This document shows positions 20,211 through 28,108 of a stretch of 28,432 bases of DNA, piece by piece. How positions within the stretch are numbered: position 1 is the first letter of the stretch; each line of letters starts with the position of its first letter. The position numbers and the translations under genes were made by a program. The stretch lies in the IMG/VR virus record IMGVR_UViG_3300007513_002732, positions 1 to 28,432 of that record, one strand, 5' to 3'. The stretch comes from a virus. The notes beneath the pieces are model-generated. The model did not search any database and was not told the origin of the DNA. It was given only the letters and a program-made list of their open reading frames with translations.

Positions 20211-21200
20211 ATGACAAAATTAAATTTCGTACGAGAAAAAACATTTAAAGAAGAGATACATCGTGCTGGATGGAATTGGGTAACAAAAAGCCTTATAAAT
20301 AAATTTCATGATCCGAAAGCTGATATTCTTATAGATGAATTTGTCGAACGAACGTTCGATTGGGATTATACGTTTAACAACGATAAAGCTCTAGTATTAC
20401 CTCACCATAAACGAGATTGGATTGGTATCATTCATAACCCTATGATAATACCTAAACCATTTGATATCAAACAGTCCCCAGTTAATATGTGTGCTCGATT
20501 ACCATTTTTATTAGCACTTAAAAACTGTAGAGGTATCTTCACTTTATCTAGTGATCTAGAAGAATCTATGAGGCATTTATTTATACAATATGGTTTCGAT
20601 CATATCCCTATAGAGACTCTAATACACCCGACGCCTTTAGATGTTGAGGAATTTAATTTAGAAGCTTTTTTAGAGGACCCTCAATTAACTTGCATAGGTT
20701 ACTGGTTACGTAATTTTGAAAGTTTCTGGTTATTAGATACTAAAATGACTAAAAATGTACTATTAGGGAGATTACCATACGCTCACCAAACGTATCAAAA
20801 ACAATTAGAGACCTTTAATCTTAAATGTACATTTACTGGAGAAAAAACAAGAGGTAATGTGATCGTACACCGTCACTTAGAGAATAAAGAGTTTGATAAG
20901 TATATGACCACCACATGCGGGTTTCTCGATCTTCTAGATACTAGTGCAAACAACGGTGTAACGGATTGTATATCTAGAAATATTCCATTATTAATTAACT
21001 GTCATCCAGCTGTTGTAGAATATCTAGGAGATGATTATCCCTTTTATTATAATACTTTAGAATCAGCTAATAGAAAAATTAATGATACACAATTAATAAA
21101 AGACACATATGAGTATCTCAAAAAGTTAAATAAGACTAGATTCAATATCTATACATTTATAAAGGAATTCGAAGAGAGTAACATTTATAAATCCCTTTAA
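20211..21200 (+). CDS. GT-B-type glycosyltransferase
   Basis: 329 residues. The pattern is that of GT-B enzymes of the GT4/GT1 kind: an N-terminal part with DWIGIIHNPM, then GIFTLSSDLEESM, a linker with CIGYWLRNFESFW, and a donor-binding end. This has TTTCGFLDLLDTSANNGVTDCISRNIPLLIN, where ANNGVTDCI stands for the E-x7-E-like donor loop, and EYLGDDYPFYY. It would add a sugar to an unknown acceptor. It stands on the plus strand between minus-strand genes, starts without a clear Shine-Dalgarno site, and ends about 50 bases before a convergent gene. Confidence 0.78.
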   Translation: MTKLNFVREKTFKEEIHRAGWNWVTKSLINKFHDPKADILIDEFVERTFDWDYTFNNDKALVLPHHKRDWIGIIHNPMIIPKPFDIKQSPVNMCARLPFLLALKNCRGIFTLSSDLEESMRHLFIQYGFDHIPIETLIHPTPLDVEEFNLEAFLEDPQLTCIGYWLRNFESFWLLDTKMTKNVLLGRLPYAHQTYQKQLETFNLKCTFTGEKTRGNVIVHRHLENKEFDKYMTTTCGFLDLLDTSANNGVTDCISRNIPLLINCHPAVVEYLGDDYPFYYNTLESANRKINDTQLIKDTYEYLKKLNKTRFNIYTFIKEFEESNIYKSL

Positions 21201-21222
21201 GACGTTTTTGCACAGTTTTTGT

Positions 21223-21248
21223 AAAAAAATTTTAACCGCGTATACGGT
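21223..21248 (-). terminator. Terminator after the 21252-21641 gene
   Basis: On the minus strand ACCG (21248-21245) and CGGT (21238-21235) form a 4-bp stem around TATACG, followed by TAAAATTTTTTT (T7 at 21229-21223). The stem is short but the U-tract is strong. It ends the run of minus-strand genes against the convergent glycosyltransferase. Confidence 0.55.
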
Positions 21249-21251
21249 CTA

Positions 21252-21641
21252 TTAGTAACTGGATATATCTCCGTAATCTTTAATAAGCCACCCATAACTC
21301 TTGACTAATAAATCAAACATAAAATCATCAGTCATAGTCTTTGTATGAGCTAGCGGGTATATTTGAATATTAGAATCTAATAAATACTCACGATCAGATA
21401 TTCCAATACCTATAAAATTTTTTATAACGGTATTAGCTGTAGGGTATACTATTAATAACATATCTGAGTCAGACTCAGTTTTTAAATAACCTCTAAATAT
21501 AGCTACTTCAGTTTTACGAACCTTCAATAGAGATTTAACAGTTAAATTTTGAGGGAAAGACTCATCTACTTCTCTTTGTTTATATTTCTCGAGATTATTA
21601 TACCAAAATTCTTCTGGTGTTTCGCTTAAATCAAATATCAT
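21252..21641 (-). CDS. Hypothetical protein, 129 aa
   Basis: 129 residues, acidic, alpha/beta. It starts MIFDLSETPEEFWYNNLEKY and has a beta-rich middle (SDMLLIVYPTANTVIKNFIGIGIS). No signal peptide or catalytic motif is seen. The ATG overlaps the GT-A stop (ATGA), so it is the last of the three-gene glycosyltransferase operon and may serve the same process. Family unknown. Confidence 0.7.
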   Translation of the reverse strand: MIFDLSETPEEFWYNNLEKYKQREVDESFPQNLTVKSLLKVRKTEVAIFRGYLKTESDSDMLLIVYPTANTVIKNFIGIGISDREYLLDSNIQIYPLAHTKTMTDDFMFDLLVKSYGWLIKDYGDISSY

Positions 21642-22294
21642 AGTCGCAATTCAACTGATTTTTCATGCCCTACAATAACATTAGGGTGTACATATATATC
21701 AATATCTTTTTTCTTTAATTTAAGACATAATGTAACATCTTCCATGGAAAAATCTTGCGATGTTTGAATTTGTAAATATGTTGGTTCGAACCAAGGGTAT
21801 TGTAATTGTTCAAATATGCCTTGTTTAAATAAAATAAAACCAAAACCAACATACTCTACTTTAAATGGCATATATCTTGAACGCACATTTTCTTTAGCTA
21901 AAAACTCAAAGGTTCCATGATTTTGAAAATGACCTTCATCCCAAGTTTCTACAGCGGCAAAGTCTTTATCGTTTGCCATAATATAAAGACCTGATATTAC
22001 ATCCATATCCTCTTTATATAATAAATCAAAATCTGTGTTTGTAAAAACAATATCACTATCTATCCATAACACATAGTCGTATTGTCTGCCATCAAACGGT
22101 AGTTGATTAGTGCCTTTAATTGGAGAACCTAACATACACTTATTGCGCACTTCGTATATATTACGTGAATAGGCACTACAAAAGTACACCTTGAAGCCCT
22201 GATTGTTTAAATGTTTAATTAATTGAGTTAAACAATTAATAAATTTTCCTGAAAAACAATCACCCGGACAACATATAATTATAGTCTTATTCAT
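21638..22294 (-). CDS. GT-A glycosyltransferase with DxD
   Basis: 218 residues. A Rossmann-like start (TIIICCPGDCFSGKFINCL) precedes the metal motif in YVLWIDSDIVF (DSD at 79-81). GLYIM, the EYVGFGFILFKQGIFEQL segment and a closing VHPNVIVGHEKS follow; the order fits small GT2/GT-A enzymes known from marine phages. It is clearly related to the next gene upstream (22287-22868): both share a LNxxG segment and an FxxxxxGxFExLxYPWF core. The 8-base overlap with that gene (ATGAATAA) shows coupling. Substrates are unknown. Confidence 0.8.
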   Translation of the reverse strand: MNKTIIICCPGDCFSGKFINCLTQLIKHLNNQGFKVYFCSAYSRNIYEVRNKCMLGSPIKGTNQLPFDGRQYDYVLWIDSDIVFTNTDFDLLYKEDMDVISGLYIMANDKDFAAVETWDEGHFQNHGTFEFLAKENVRSRYMPFKVEYVGFGFILFKQGIFEQLQYPWFEPTYLQIQTSQDFSMEDVTLCLKLKKKDIDIYVHPNVIVGHEKSVELRL

Positions 22295-22868
22295 CTGTCT
22301 TTATAAAATTAAAATTACCTCCCTGCAGGTCGACTGCTTTATCTATTAATAGATCTAAATTTCGTCTTCTTAAGCGCCGACAGATATCTATATCAACAAA
22401 CTGTTGTTCAGCTTCTGTTGTACTTACGTGTGGACGGAACCAAGGATATTCTAATTCTTCAAATACTCCTTTTTGTATAATAACAAAATCAAAATCTAAA
22501 TAATCCGCTTTAATGTAATTATCGTCTTCTTCAAGAACCTTATACCTACCATCCGCCTTTCCAGATATAAATTTATGCTCAGAAGATTTATTATATAATT
22601 TAACAAACTGTGCAGGTGTAAAAGTAATTTTATTACTTAAAAAAACTAACCTATCATATTTAATTGTTTCTTGATACGGTGATTGAGAAGGTCCAGATAA
22701 TACATTGCCACCGAGACACATTTGCTTTGCATAAAAAGCATTACAACTATTGTGCTGAGAAATATGATAACGTATACCAGTTTGATTTAAGTATGTAGTT
22801 AACGTTATCCATGATTTTAAAAACGCAGAACTGTAAACGTTTTCGAATAGGTTGAATACAATAGTCAT
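22287..22868 (-). CDS. GT-A paralogue lacking the DxD motif
   Basis: 193 residues. The sequence lines up with the downstream glycosyltransferase (LNQTGIRYHISQHNSCNAF against LNNQGFKVYFCSAYSRNIY; FVIIQKGVFEELEYPWFRP against FILFKQGIFEQLQYPWFEP). Where the active enzyme has WIDSDIVF, this one has FLSNKITF (77-83): both Asp of the DxD are gone. The C-terminal GHEK is also missing. It is therefore probably a non-catalytic partner, such as an acceptor-binding subunit, or a decaying duplicate; an intact frame favours the first. TGTAAATA lies 11 bases before the ATG, and GCGAGA near it is a weak Shine-Dalgarno site. Confidence 0.72.
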   Translation of the reverse strand: MTIVFNLFENVYSSAFLKSWITLTTYLNQTGIRYHISQHNSCNAFYAKQMCLGGNVLSGPSQSPYQETIKYDRLVFLSNKITFTPAQFVKLYNKSSEHKFISGKADGRYKVLEEDDNYIKADYLDFDFVIIQKGVFEELEYPWFRPHVSTTEAEQQFVDIDICRRLRRRNLDLLIDKAVDLQGGNFNFIKTDE

Positions 22869-22906
22869 TCTCGCTAAAATATTTACAGAAATAATTTAGG
22901 AAACAA

Positions 22907-24157
22907 CTAATTCTTTTTAAATTTACTATCCTTATCAATAGCAAAATTAGCTCTACTAAACTCTAAACGATCAACAAACTTAACAGCGTTTCCAGTCGCA
23001 TCAATAGCAACATACCCTTCAGGATCTGTTACTACTAAATCCCCGTTATCAGCAAACAAGTAGTTCTTCATATCAACTCCACGCATCATGTTATTATACT
23101 TTTGTATAAAAATATCTTTACATTGTTTTACTGCTTTTTGAAACTCAAATACACTGTAAATATCTGGTGATGCATCTTGTATTAAAGCTAACAATTGTTC
23201 TTTATTTTGAGCAGCTTTCGCTTTACCAGAATCACTTTTTAATTTATCTATTTGTTTATCTATTTTATTTGTAAACCACTGTACAAATTGACTAAAAGAA
23301 GATTCAGTATTGCTTAAAAAATCACCAATTCTTATCTCAGTATTGATATATGTGTTTAAACTAGACAATAGTTTTTCAGTGACTTTATTAAAATCTATTT
23401 GTGATAAATGTTGTTTAGCAAATTGTATTAATGAATTAATAGTATTAGTTTCATCATTTGTTAATGTAATATGCCCAGCGTCATTTTCAAAATAAGCATC
23501 TTTAACATATACATTAGGTCCTGGATCTAAATTCGTAACATCAACACCGAATTTTTTAGTAGAAAATCTGACGTAATTTTCTTGATCAAATGTAACGTCA
23601 TATTCGGTATGAAATACAACGCCAATTTGTGAATTTAATATTTTTTGACCTTCTTCACTATCAACCGGTACAGCATATACTATAGTATTAGGTTTAAATG
23701 TTATGTGCGGTACCCCTTCAATATCAATGACCTCTTTTATATCGTCGTCAAATAAGAAGTCTCCTTGATATGCGGAATCAAAACTTAAATTTTTAAAGTG
23801 TGTAAATGTTTGTACTAACTTATCAACTAACCCCGGTGCTTCAGCATGGTTTATTTTAATGTCATTAACTGAATAATTAACTTTAGGTACTTTATTAAAT
23901 ACAGACTTACTACCAACAAAAAACCTACCAGCTGGATCTACTCCTAATATTACAGCTGGTGCTCCATCGTACTTTACTGTTGCGTTAACAGAGCGTGGTG
24001 TATTACTATCTAATATCTCTGTAAGTGCTTCAAGATAATTAATAGCTCTAACCGCACCATCTTTTTGATCAGTAAGAACAAGCTCCTCTAAGTGAGTCAA
24101 ATGTTTATTTGGACCAGCAGATTCATATAACGGAAAATATTTTTTATAAGTCAGCAT
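22907..24157 (-). CDS. DUF6267-like protein with KYDG nucleotidyltransferase motif
   Basis: 416 residues, a family I recall from T4-like cyanophages. Residues 62-65 (KYDG in VKYDGAPAVILGVDP) match motif I (K-x-D-G) of DNA/RNA ligases and capping enzymes. FFVGSKSVF, AYQGDFLFDDD (130-139) and GVVFHTEYD (179-187) would fit motifs Ia, III and IV. The second half is helical with a closing beta part. It may bind NTP and form a Lys-AMP, but this has not been shown. The N-terminus MLTYKKYFPLYES resembles a T4 capsid-targeting peptide with the site LYE. The start overlaps the upstream gene by 14 bases and has AAGG before the ATG. Confidence 0.8.
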   Translation of the reverse strand: MLTYKKYFPLYESAGPNKHLTHLEELVLTDQKDGAVRAINYLEALTEILDSNTPRSVNATVKYDGAPAVILGVDPAGRFFVGSKSVFNKVPKVNYSVNDIKINHAEAPGLVDKLVQTFTHFKNLSFDSAYQGDFLFDDDIKEVIDIEGVPHITFKPNTIVYAVPVDSEEGQKILNSQIGVVFHTEYDVTFDQENYVRFSTKKFGVDVTNLDPGPNVYVKDAYFENDAGHITLTNDETNTINSLIQFAKQHLSQIDFNKVTEKLLSSLNTYINTEIRIGDFLSNTESSFSQFVQWFTNKIDKQIDKLKSDSGKAKAAQNKEQLLALIQDASPDIYSVFEFQKAVKQCKDIFIQKYNNMMRGVDMKNYLFADNGDLVVTDPEGYVAIDATGNAVKFVDRLEFSRANFAIDKDSKFKKN

Positions 24158-24365
24158 TACCTTGTCTATAAATATTTACTCTAATTCCAATATCGTCCTT
24201 TAACCAAGTATCACAAAAACCTTCTTCAATTAGATACCGTACAATCTTATTAGGAATTCTTTCCCCTACAATCATATCATCATCATCAAAAATACCGATA
24301 ACATAAGGCATAACCTTTACTCTATACCCCATTACTGTTGTATCATATAATCCTAGTACTGCCAT
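24144..24365 (-). CDS. Hypothetical protein, 73 aa
   Basis: 73 residues, small alpha/beta protein. VMGYRVKVMPYVIGIFDDDDMIVGERIPNKIVRYLIEEGFCDTW suggests two strands, an acidic turn with four Asp, and a helix. No family. The ATG lies a few bases after the upstream stop (TGATAAAATG), so it is coupled. Its end overlaps the DUF6267-like gene by 14 bases. Confidence 0.65.
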   Translation of the reverse strand: MAVLGLYDTTVMGYRVKVMPYVIGIFDDDDMIVGERIPNKIVRYLIEEGFCDTWLKDDIGIRVNIYRQGNADL

Positions 24366-24369
24366 TTTA

Positions 24370-25447
24370 TCAGGAAGCTGGTGTATATTTAATACGTACT
24401 TTTAAATCACTATCGAACTCAAAATCAAACCAATTAGAATCAACACACTTTTTAAAGACCCATTCTAAATTCTTACCAGCATTCTCACCTAATTGTAGCC
24501 AGCGACAATGTTTAAATTCTGTTGATGCGCGCTCGGCGGCTCGATACTCTGGTCCAGATAGTTCACCTCTAATAGCTTTAGATACTCTTCCGGCGATTCC
24601 ATATGTTCCAGCACCACCGCCATTAAATACGATTATACAATCATCTTTATGAGACGTAATATATTTATGTAATACACAAGAACAAAAGATTCTCCGACGT
24701 TTTTCAAAATCTACAATACCTGAAGCTCTTTCTTCATCTGCTAACTTTTTAGCTCTGTTTTCTAATCCACCGAATTTAACATCCATATCTGCTTCTTTGA
24801 AATAAATCCATTGATTCATATTCTCAACAGTCCAATGCAATTTCTTATCTCCTTCCGGGTCCCAAATATTACCAACTGTGACTTGACTTTGTCGAGTTAC
24901 AGGTACTGTAAGTTTAACAATATCTTTTATTCCTTTAGATATAATTTTCTTCTGAGTACCAATTTCATACTCTTTCCCACCAGCCTTCATTGTACTAATA
25001 TCTCCAGTTTCGCCTTTCTTACCTTCAGTAAGCACCGCTAACATAAATTCACCTTCCCCTACACCAACTCTACCCTGAGGGTGTGCGATCTTACAAAGAT
25101 CATTATAAAACTGATATGCATTAGCAACACCTAGACCAGTTGCTTCACCCGACCGGGGCTCCATTCTCCCTACAATACGAGGCTCTACTTCACTAAAAAA
25201 GTCTCCTTGACCCGCCCCCGTGAATCGTTTAAAGTCACTATATCTAGATTTACTCCTAGAGAGAAACTTTGCAAACTGAATATAATCTACCTGATGAGCA
25301 TCTAAAACCGCCTCTAAAGACCTTTTGTAATTATCATCATCAAATCCAATTGCCGTTAAAAACTTCCACATCTCCTTCGTTTCGACTATCAGCTGGGGCC
25401 GCCCATACATCGTATACTGTCTCAAAAAATTGTTTAAATGTTTTCAT
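24370..25447 (-). CDS. Phage protein with apparent +1 frameshift near its start
   Basis: The main frame, 24370-25425, codes about 350 residues. GRVGVGEGEFMLAVLTEGKKGETGDIS, then KEYEIGTQKK, recalls phage proteins with a G-x-G-E, G-D and E-V-K pattern like PD-(D/E)xK nucleases, but Lys of the ExK is Gly here. The natural start seems to be the ATG at 25447, which overlaps the upstream stop (ATGA) and begins MKTFKQF, a capsid-targeting-like peptide. That frame ends after 35 codons; the main frame is reached by skipping one base. A T6 run (25429-25424) or C4 run (25398-25395) is the likely place. Error, real mutation or programmed shift are all possible. An internal ATG at 25410 could give a shorter product. 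Confidence 0.65.
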
Positions 25448-26463
25448 ATTCCTGCAGGGTACCTTTGTGGTTTAGGCATGTGAGATGGATCTTTAGAAAA
25501 TAATGCATGCACTATACTTAACATCCAATCCTTTAATCCTTTTTTCTTTTTCTTTTTCTTTTTCTTTTTCTTTTTCTCAACAACAGTGTCTTCACCAAAC
25601 ATAAGATCATATGACTTAATAATCAAGCCATTTAATTCAGCTATTGTATCATCGTTGCGTAAAGATTTAAAGGCTAAATTTTCTACAGAATATTCTCCTT
25701 TACCAGCAAGACCTTCTCTACGCATTCTCATTAACTTGTTTTTTAATTTTTTAGCGCGGTTATTAATTAATACAAGATCATCTTTATCATCAATCTCATT
25801 TAGAGCTTCCTTTATTAGTTCTACCTCTGTACGGAACTGTTCTGCCTTCTTTTCAACATCCCGCTGATCTATCTCCGGGGGGTCGTGAACAGGTTTTTTA
25901 ATCCATCTATTATCTTGTATACTAAATAAACCGGAAGCCACATGAGGTTCATGAATATCCTGAAAATATAATTCAACTTCATGATTATTAAATTCAATAT
26001 TGTGTGTTAAATTCCATATAAATCTTTTACCGTCTAATGCTCTCTTTACTATGCTTTCATCTTCATTTATTTTAGCAAAATCTAATAGTATATGTATGTC
26101 AAGATCTGAATGCTGAGAGTAATTAAAATTAGCTAATGATCCTGTTAATTGAATATCATCAATCATTTCAGGAGTAATGTGATCATCGTCTTTTATAAAA
26201 TCCTCTACAATTTCAATTATAGAATTTAATACTTCTTCATTAAAATTATCATCAGTCCAAAACTCAGGGTGTAAAGTATCATTATAATAATTTGTTTGTT
26301 CAAAATATTGTTTAAATGATTCCTTTTTCCATTTCTTTTTTCTTTTAGTACTACCCTTACCAACTTTCCAGCCAGTACTTTTAGAACAAATAGCATATGC
26401 AGAGGATTTACTTTTTCCTTGCTTTTGTACTTTCTTAACACACCTATCGAGCGTTGCTGGCAT
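25444..26463 (-). CDS. Nucleotidyltransferase-fold protein with poly-Lys run
   Basis: 339 residues. A basic N-terminal block (CVKKVQKQGKSKSSAYAICSKS) occurs in other phage proteins. SFKQYFEQ (49-56) resembles a capsid-targeting peptide but is internal. Residues 106-125 (LTGSLANFNYSQHSDLDIHI) are the pol-beta-type nucleotidyltransferase signature: GS, then D-x-D (D120, D122), with HEVELYF as the third acid strand. Helices follow, then twelve Lys in a row (about 299-310) encoded by a six-copy hexanucleotide repeat. It may add a nucleotide to RNA, protein or antibiotic; the target is unknown. Two ATTAAATA copies lie just upstream of the ATG. Confidence 0.78.
   Translation of the reverse strand: MPATLDRCVKKVQKQGKSKSSAYAICSKSTGWKVGKGSTKRKKKWKKESFKQYFEQTNYYNDTLHPEFWTDDNFNEEVLNSIIEIVEDFIKDDDHITPEMIDDIQLTGSLANFNYSQHSDLDIHILLDFAKINEDESIVKRALDGKRFIWNLTHNIEFNNHEVELYFQDIHEPHVASGLFSIQDNRWIKKPVHDPPEIDQRDVEKKAEQFRTEVELIKEALNEIDDKDDLVLINNRAKKLKNKLMRMRREGLAGKGEYSVENLAFKSLRNDDTIAELNGLIIKSYDLMFGEDTVVEKKKKKKKKKKKKGLKDWMLSIVHALFSKDPSHMPKPQRYPAGI
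25541..25576 (-). repeat. Hexanucleotide repeat (GAAAAA)6
   Basis: Six perfect copies of TTTTTC on the plus strand (25541-25576) encode twelve Lys within the nucleotidyltransferase gene. A change in copy number keeps the frame but alters the length of the basic linker. Confidence 0.95.
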
Positions 26464-26485
26464 TATTTAATTATTTAATCAAATG

Positions 26486-27346
26486 TTATATGTATAATTG
26501 CTGACCTATACTGATCTTATTCGGGTCAGAGATATTATTTTTTTTCATAAGATCCTGTATACTTACATTATTATCACGAGCAATCTTACTTAATGTATCT
26601 CCTGCCTTTACAGTATACGTATTAGTAGGTGTTCCTGATGATGCCCAGCGCTGGCGTGGGTCAGCATCGGCGCCTCTTCCATAAGCAGCAAAGATACTAG
26701 CATTACGCTCCATACGATCTTTAACACCATGTGGTTTACCTGCTTTGTTACTAGCTACAGATTTTCTATAATCATTATGATTTAAATATTCTTTTGCAGC
26801 TACTGACCAATTACCTTGATTCATTAATTCTAATGTATCTGGACTACCAGATAAATCACCTCTAAAGAAACCATCTACTACTGCATTTTGAACATATGAA
26901 GGCAATTTATCATATCCTCTAATATATCTACGAGCTAAAGCAATTTTAGATTGTAGGTCGATATTGAACAATTGTTTCATTTGATTATCGTTCAACGGCA
27001 TACGACCAGATACAACAGCATTATAATACTGACCGGTAACTTGTCTGAGCACAGGATCGTTTTTAGTAATTAAATGGCCTACCCCAACGGTTAAGTGCCC
27101 CTCTGAGTCTCTGTACGCATATCCCGGGCGACCCGGTTTACCTTTACCTTCACTCTGAACAATATAATCATACATTGATTGGTCTTGTTTTATAGTATGA
27201 GTTATTGGGGTAGGCATTTTGGCTTGTACTTCGCCGGGACCGCCAAATAAACTGGCAGCACCCAAACCTAAAGCTGCAGCTCTACTAGACCACGGGCCTT
27301 CTCGCAAGAAAACCTCATTACAGTCTGATAGTTGTTTAAAGGTCAT
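26486..27346 (-). CDS. T4-type lysozyme with LysM and head-targeting-like N-terminus
   Basis: 286 residues. Residues 57-225 are a GH24 lysozyme: catalytic Glu in QSEG (E66), Asp in YRDSEG (D80) and Thr in HLTVGVGH (T86), the triad of T4 lysozyme with a short insertion between Glu and Asp. Residues 240-286 are a LysM peptidoglycan-binding domain (TYTVKAGDTLSKIARDNNVS). The N-terminus MTFKQLSDCNEVFLRE looks like a capsid-targeting peptide with cleavage site LRE, followed by an Ala/Gly-rich hydrophobic stretch. So the enzyme may ride in the virion or be exported for lysis. TATAAATA-N6-ATG is the late promoter; it lies within the end of the GIY-YIG gene. Confidence 0.9.
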   Translation of the reverse strand: MTFKQLSDCNEVFLREGPWSSRAAALGLGAASLFGGPGEVQAKMPTPITHTIKQDQSMYDYIVQSEGKGKPGRPGYAYRDSEGHLTVGVGHLITKNDPVLRQVTGQYYNAVVSGRMPLNDNQMKQLFNIDLQSKIALARRYIRGYDKLPSYVQNAVVDGFFRGDLSGSPDTLELMNQGNWSVAAKEYLNHNDYRKSVASNKAGKPHGVKDRMERNASIFAAYGRGADADPRQRWASSGTPTNTYTVKAGDTLSKIARDNNVSIQDLMKKNNISDPNKISIGQQLYI

Positions 27347-27360
27347 TTAAATTATTTATA
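27347..27360 (-). promoter_or_regulatory. Late promoter of the lysozyme gene
   Basis: TATAAATA (27360-27353) plus six bases to the ATG at 27346: predicted leader of one base. Confidence 0.72.
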
Positions 27361-27709
27361 CAGGATTAGTAATAAATACTTGATGGTATTCTTCTTGTTT
27401 ATCACATTCACCATAAAAATAATTATCTAATTGTTCTAATAGTCTAACCTTTGCCACGTGGAAATCAACTTCATACCATTCATTTTTTATTTGCTTAGCA
27501 AAATATTTCATTTGTTTCTTTATATTTTGTTCAGCTTGAAGATATTCTGGATGTTTTATAGAATATATAACCTCGTAATCTCTGAAGGGAGAACTCGTTT
27601 GATATGTTTGCAAACGAGTTTTTAAGTTACGAGTGGTTCCAACTTTCAACCATCCAGGCCAAGATTTATTAGTAATAATATACAAATACCCTGGTGAAGT
27701 CACAGCCAC
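27356..27709 (-). CDS. GIY-YIG-like (T5orf172/MUG113-type) protein
   Basis: 117 residues. GYLYIITNK, LKVGTTRNLKTRLQTYQTSSPF, EYLQAEQNIKKQM and NEWYEV follow the order of the T5orf172/MUG113 branch of the GIY-YIG nucleases: strand pair, KVG, Arg-Leu, a Glu helix and the final strand. In this branch the canonical Tyr and Gly differ and nuclease activity is not certain. The GTG start at 27709 is preceded by CATAAATA-N5, a late promoter without leader, and this decides the start. It may be a stand-alone homing-type or DNA-processing nuclease. Confidence 0.82.
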   Translation of the reverse strand: MAVTSPGYLYIITNKSWPGWLKVGTTRNLKTRLQTYQTSSPFRDYEVIYSIKHPEYLQAEQNIKKQMKYFAKQIKNEWYEVDFHVAKVRLLEQLDNYFYGECDKQEEYHQVFITNPV

Positions 27710-27722
27710 ATAAATATTTATG
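27710..27722 (-). promoter_or_regulatory. Late promoter, leaderless, GTG start
   Basis: CATAAATA (27722-27715), TTTAT, then GTG at 27709. The octamer keeps its 5-base spacing although the start codon is GTG. Confidence 0.72.
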
Positions 27723-27750
27723 TATCCAGAGACGTTTTGCTATTTATTAA

Positions 27751-28071
27751 TTAGCTCTTTTTTTTCTTCTTAGATTTGGGTTCTGGTTTTTCTTCCCATG
27801 CCTTAGTCTCTTCATTAAAATGACGTGTAACATCACCAGTAACAGGGTCTGTAGCAAAAGCAGTCTTCACTTCTTGCTTATGACTTATCTTGTTAGCAAA
27901 AGACCAACCTGTGCCAGTAATGCTCGCCGCGGCACCTAAAATCATATGAAAAGTCTCAGAATCTAAGGAGCCTTTTGCAATTAATACACCACCAGCAATA
28001 GTAGCGGCGTGACGAAGTAAACCGCCGATCTCCTTTTTATATGTTTTAATAAAATTAAATACCTTTTTCAT
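27751..28071 (-). CDS. Holin (Pam3 gp28-like)
   Basis: 106 residues. Two hydrophobic segments (LLRHAATIAGGVLIAKG, about 18-34; MILGAAASITGTGWSFA, about 43-59) are joined by SLDSETFH, then a charged tail ending in KKKKKS. The pattern R-H-x-x-T-x-x-G-G-x-L-x-x-x-G and G-x-x-x-x-x-G-x-G-W-S is that of the Pam3 gp28-type holin family. It would make holes in the inner membrane at lysis, together with the lysozyme at 26486 and the spanin candidate at 19451. TATAAATA lies seven bases before the ATG: a 2-base leader at most. Confidence 0.82.
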   Translation of the reverse strand: MKKVFNFIKTYKKEIGGLLRHAATIAGGVLIAKGSLDSETFHMILGAAASITGTGWSFANKISHKQEVKTAFATDPVTGDVTRHFNEETKAWEEKPEPKSKKKKKS

Positions 28072-28086
28072 GTTTAACTATTTATA
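28072..28086 (-). promoter_or_regulatory. Late promoter of the holin gene
   Basis: TATAAATA (28086-28079) plus seven bases to the ATG at 28071. Confidence 0.68.
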
Positions 28087-28095
28087 TCTGACACA

Positions 28096-28108
28096 ATTAA
28101 ATAATTAT
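28096..28108 (+). promoter_or_regulatory. Late promoter, leaderless, plus strand
   Basis: ATTAAATA (28096-28103), ATTAT, then ATG at 28109. It differs at the second base of the octamer but has the exact spacing, and the ATTAT spacer is identical to those at 3266 and 3826. Confidence 0.62.
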
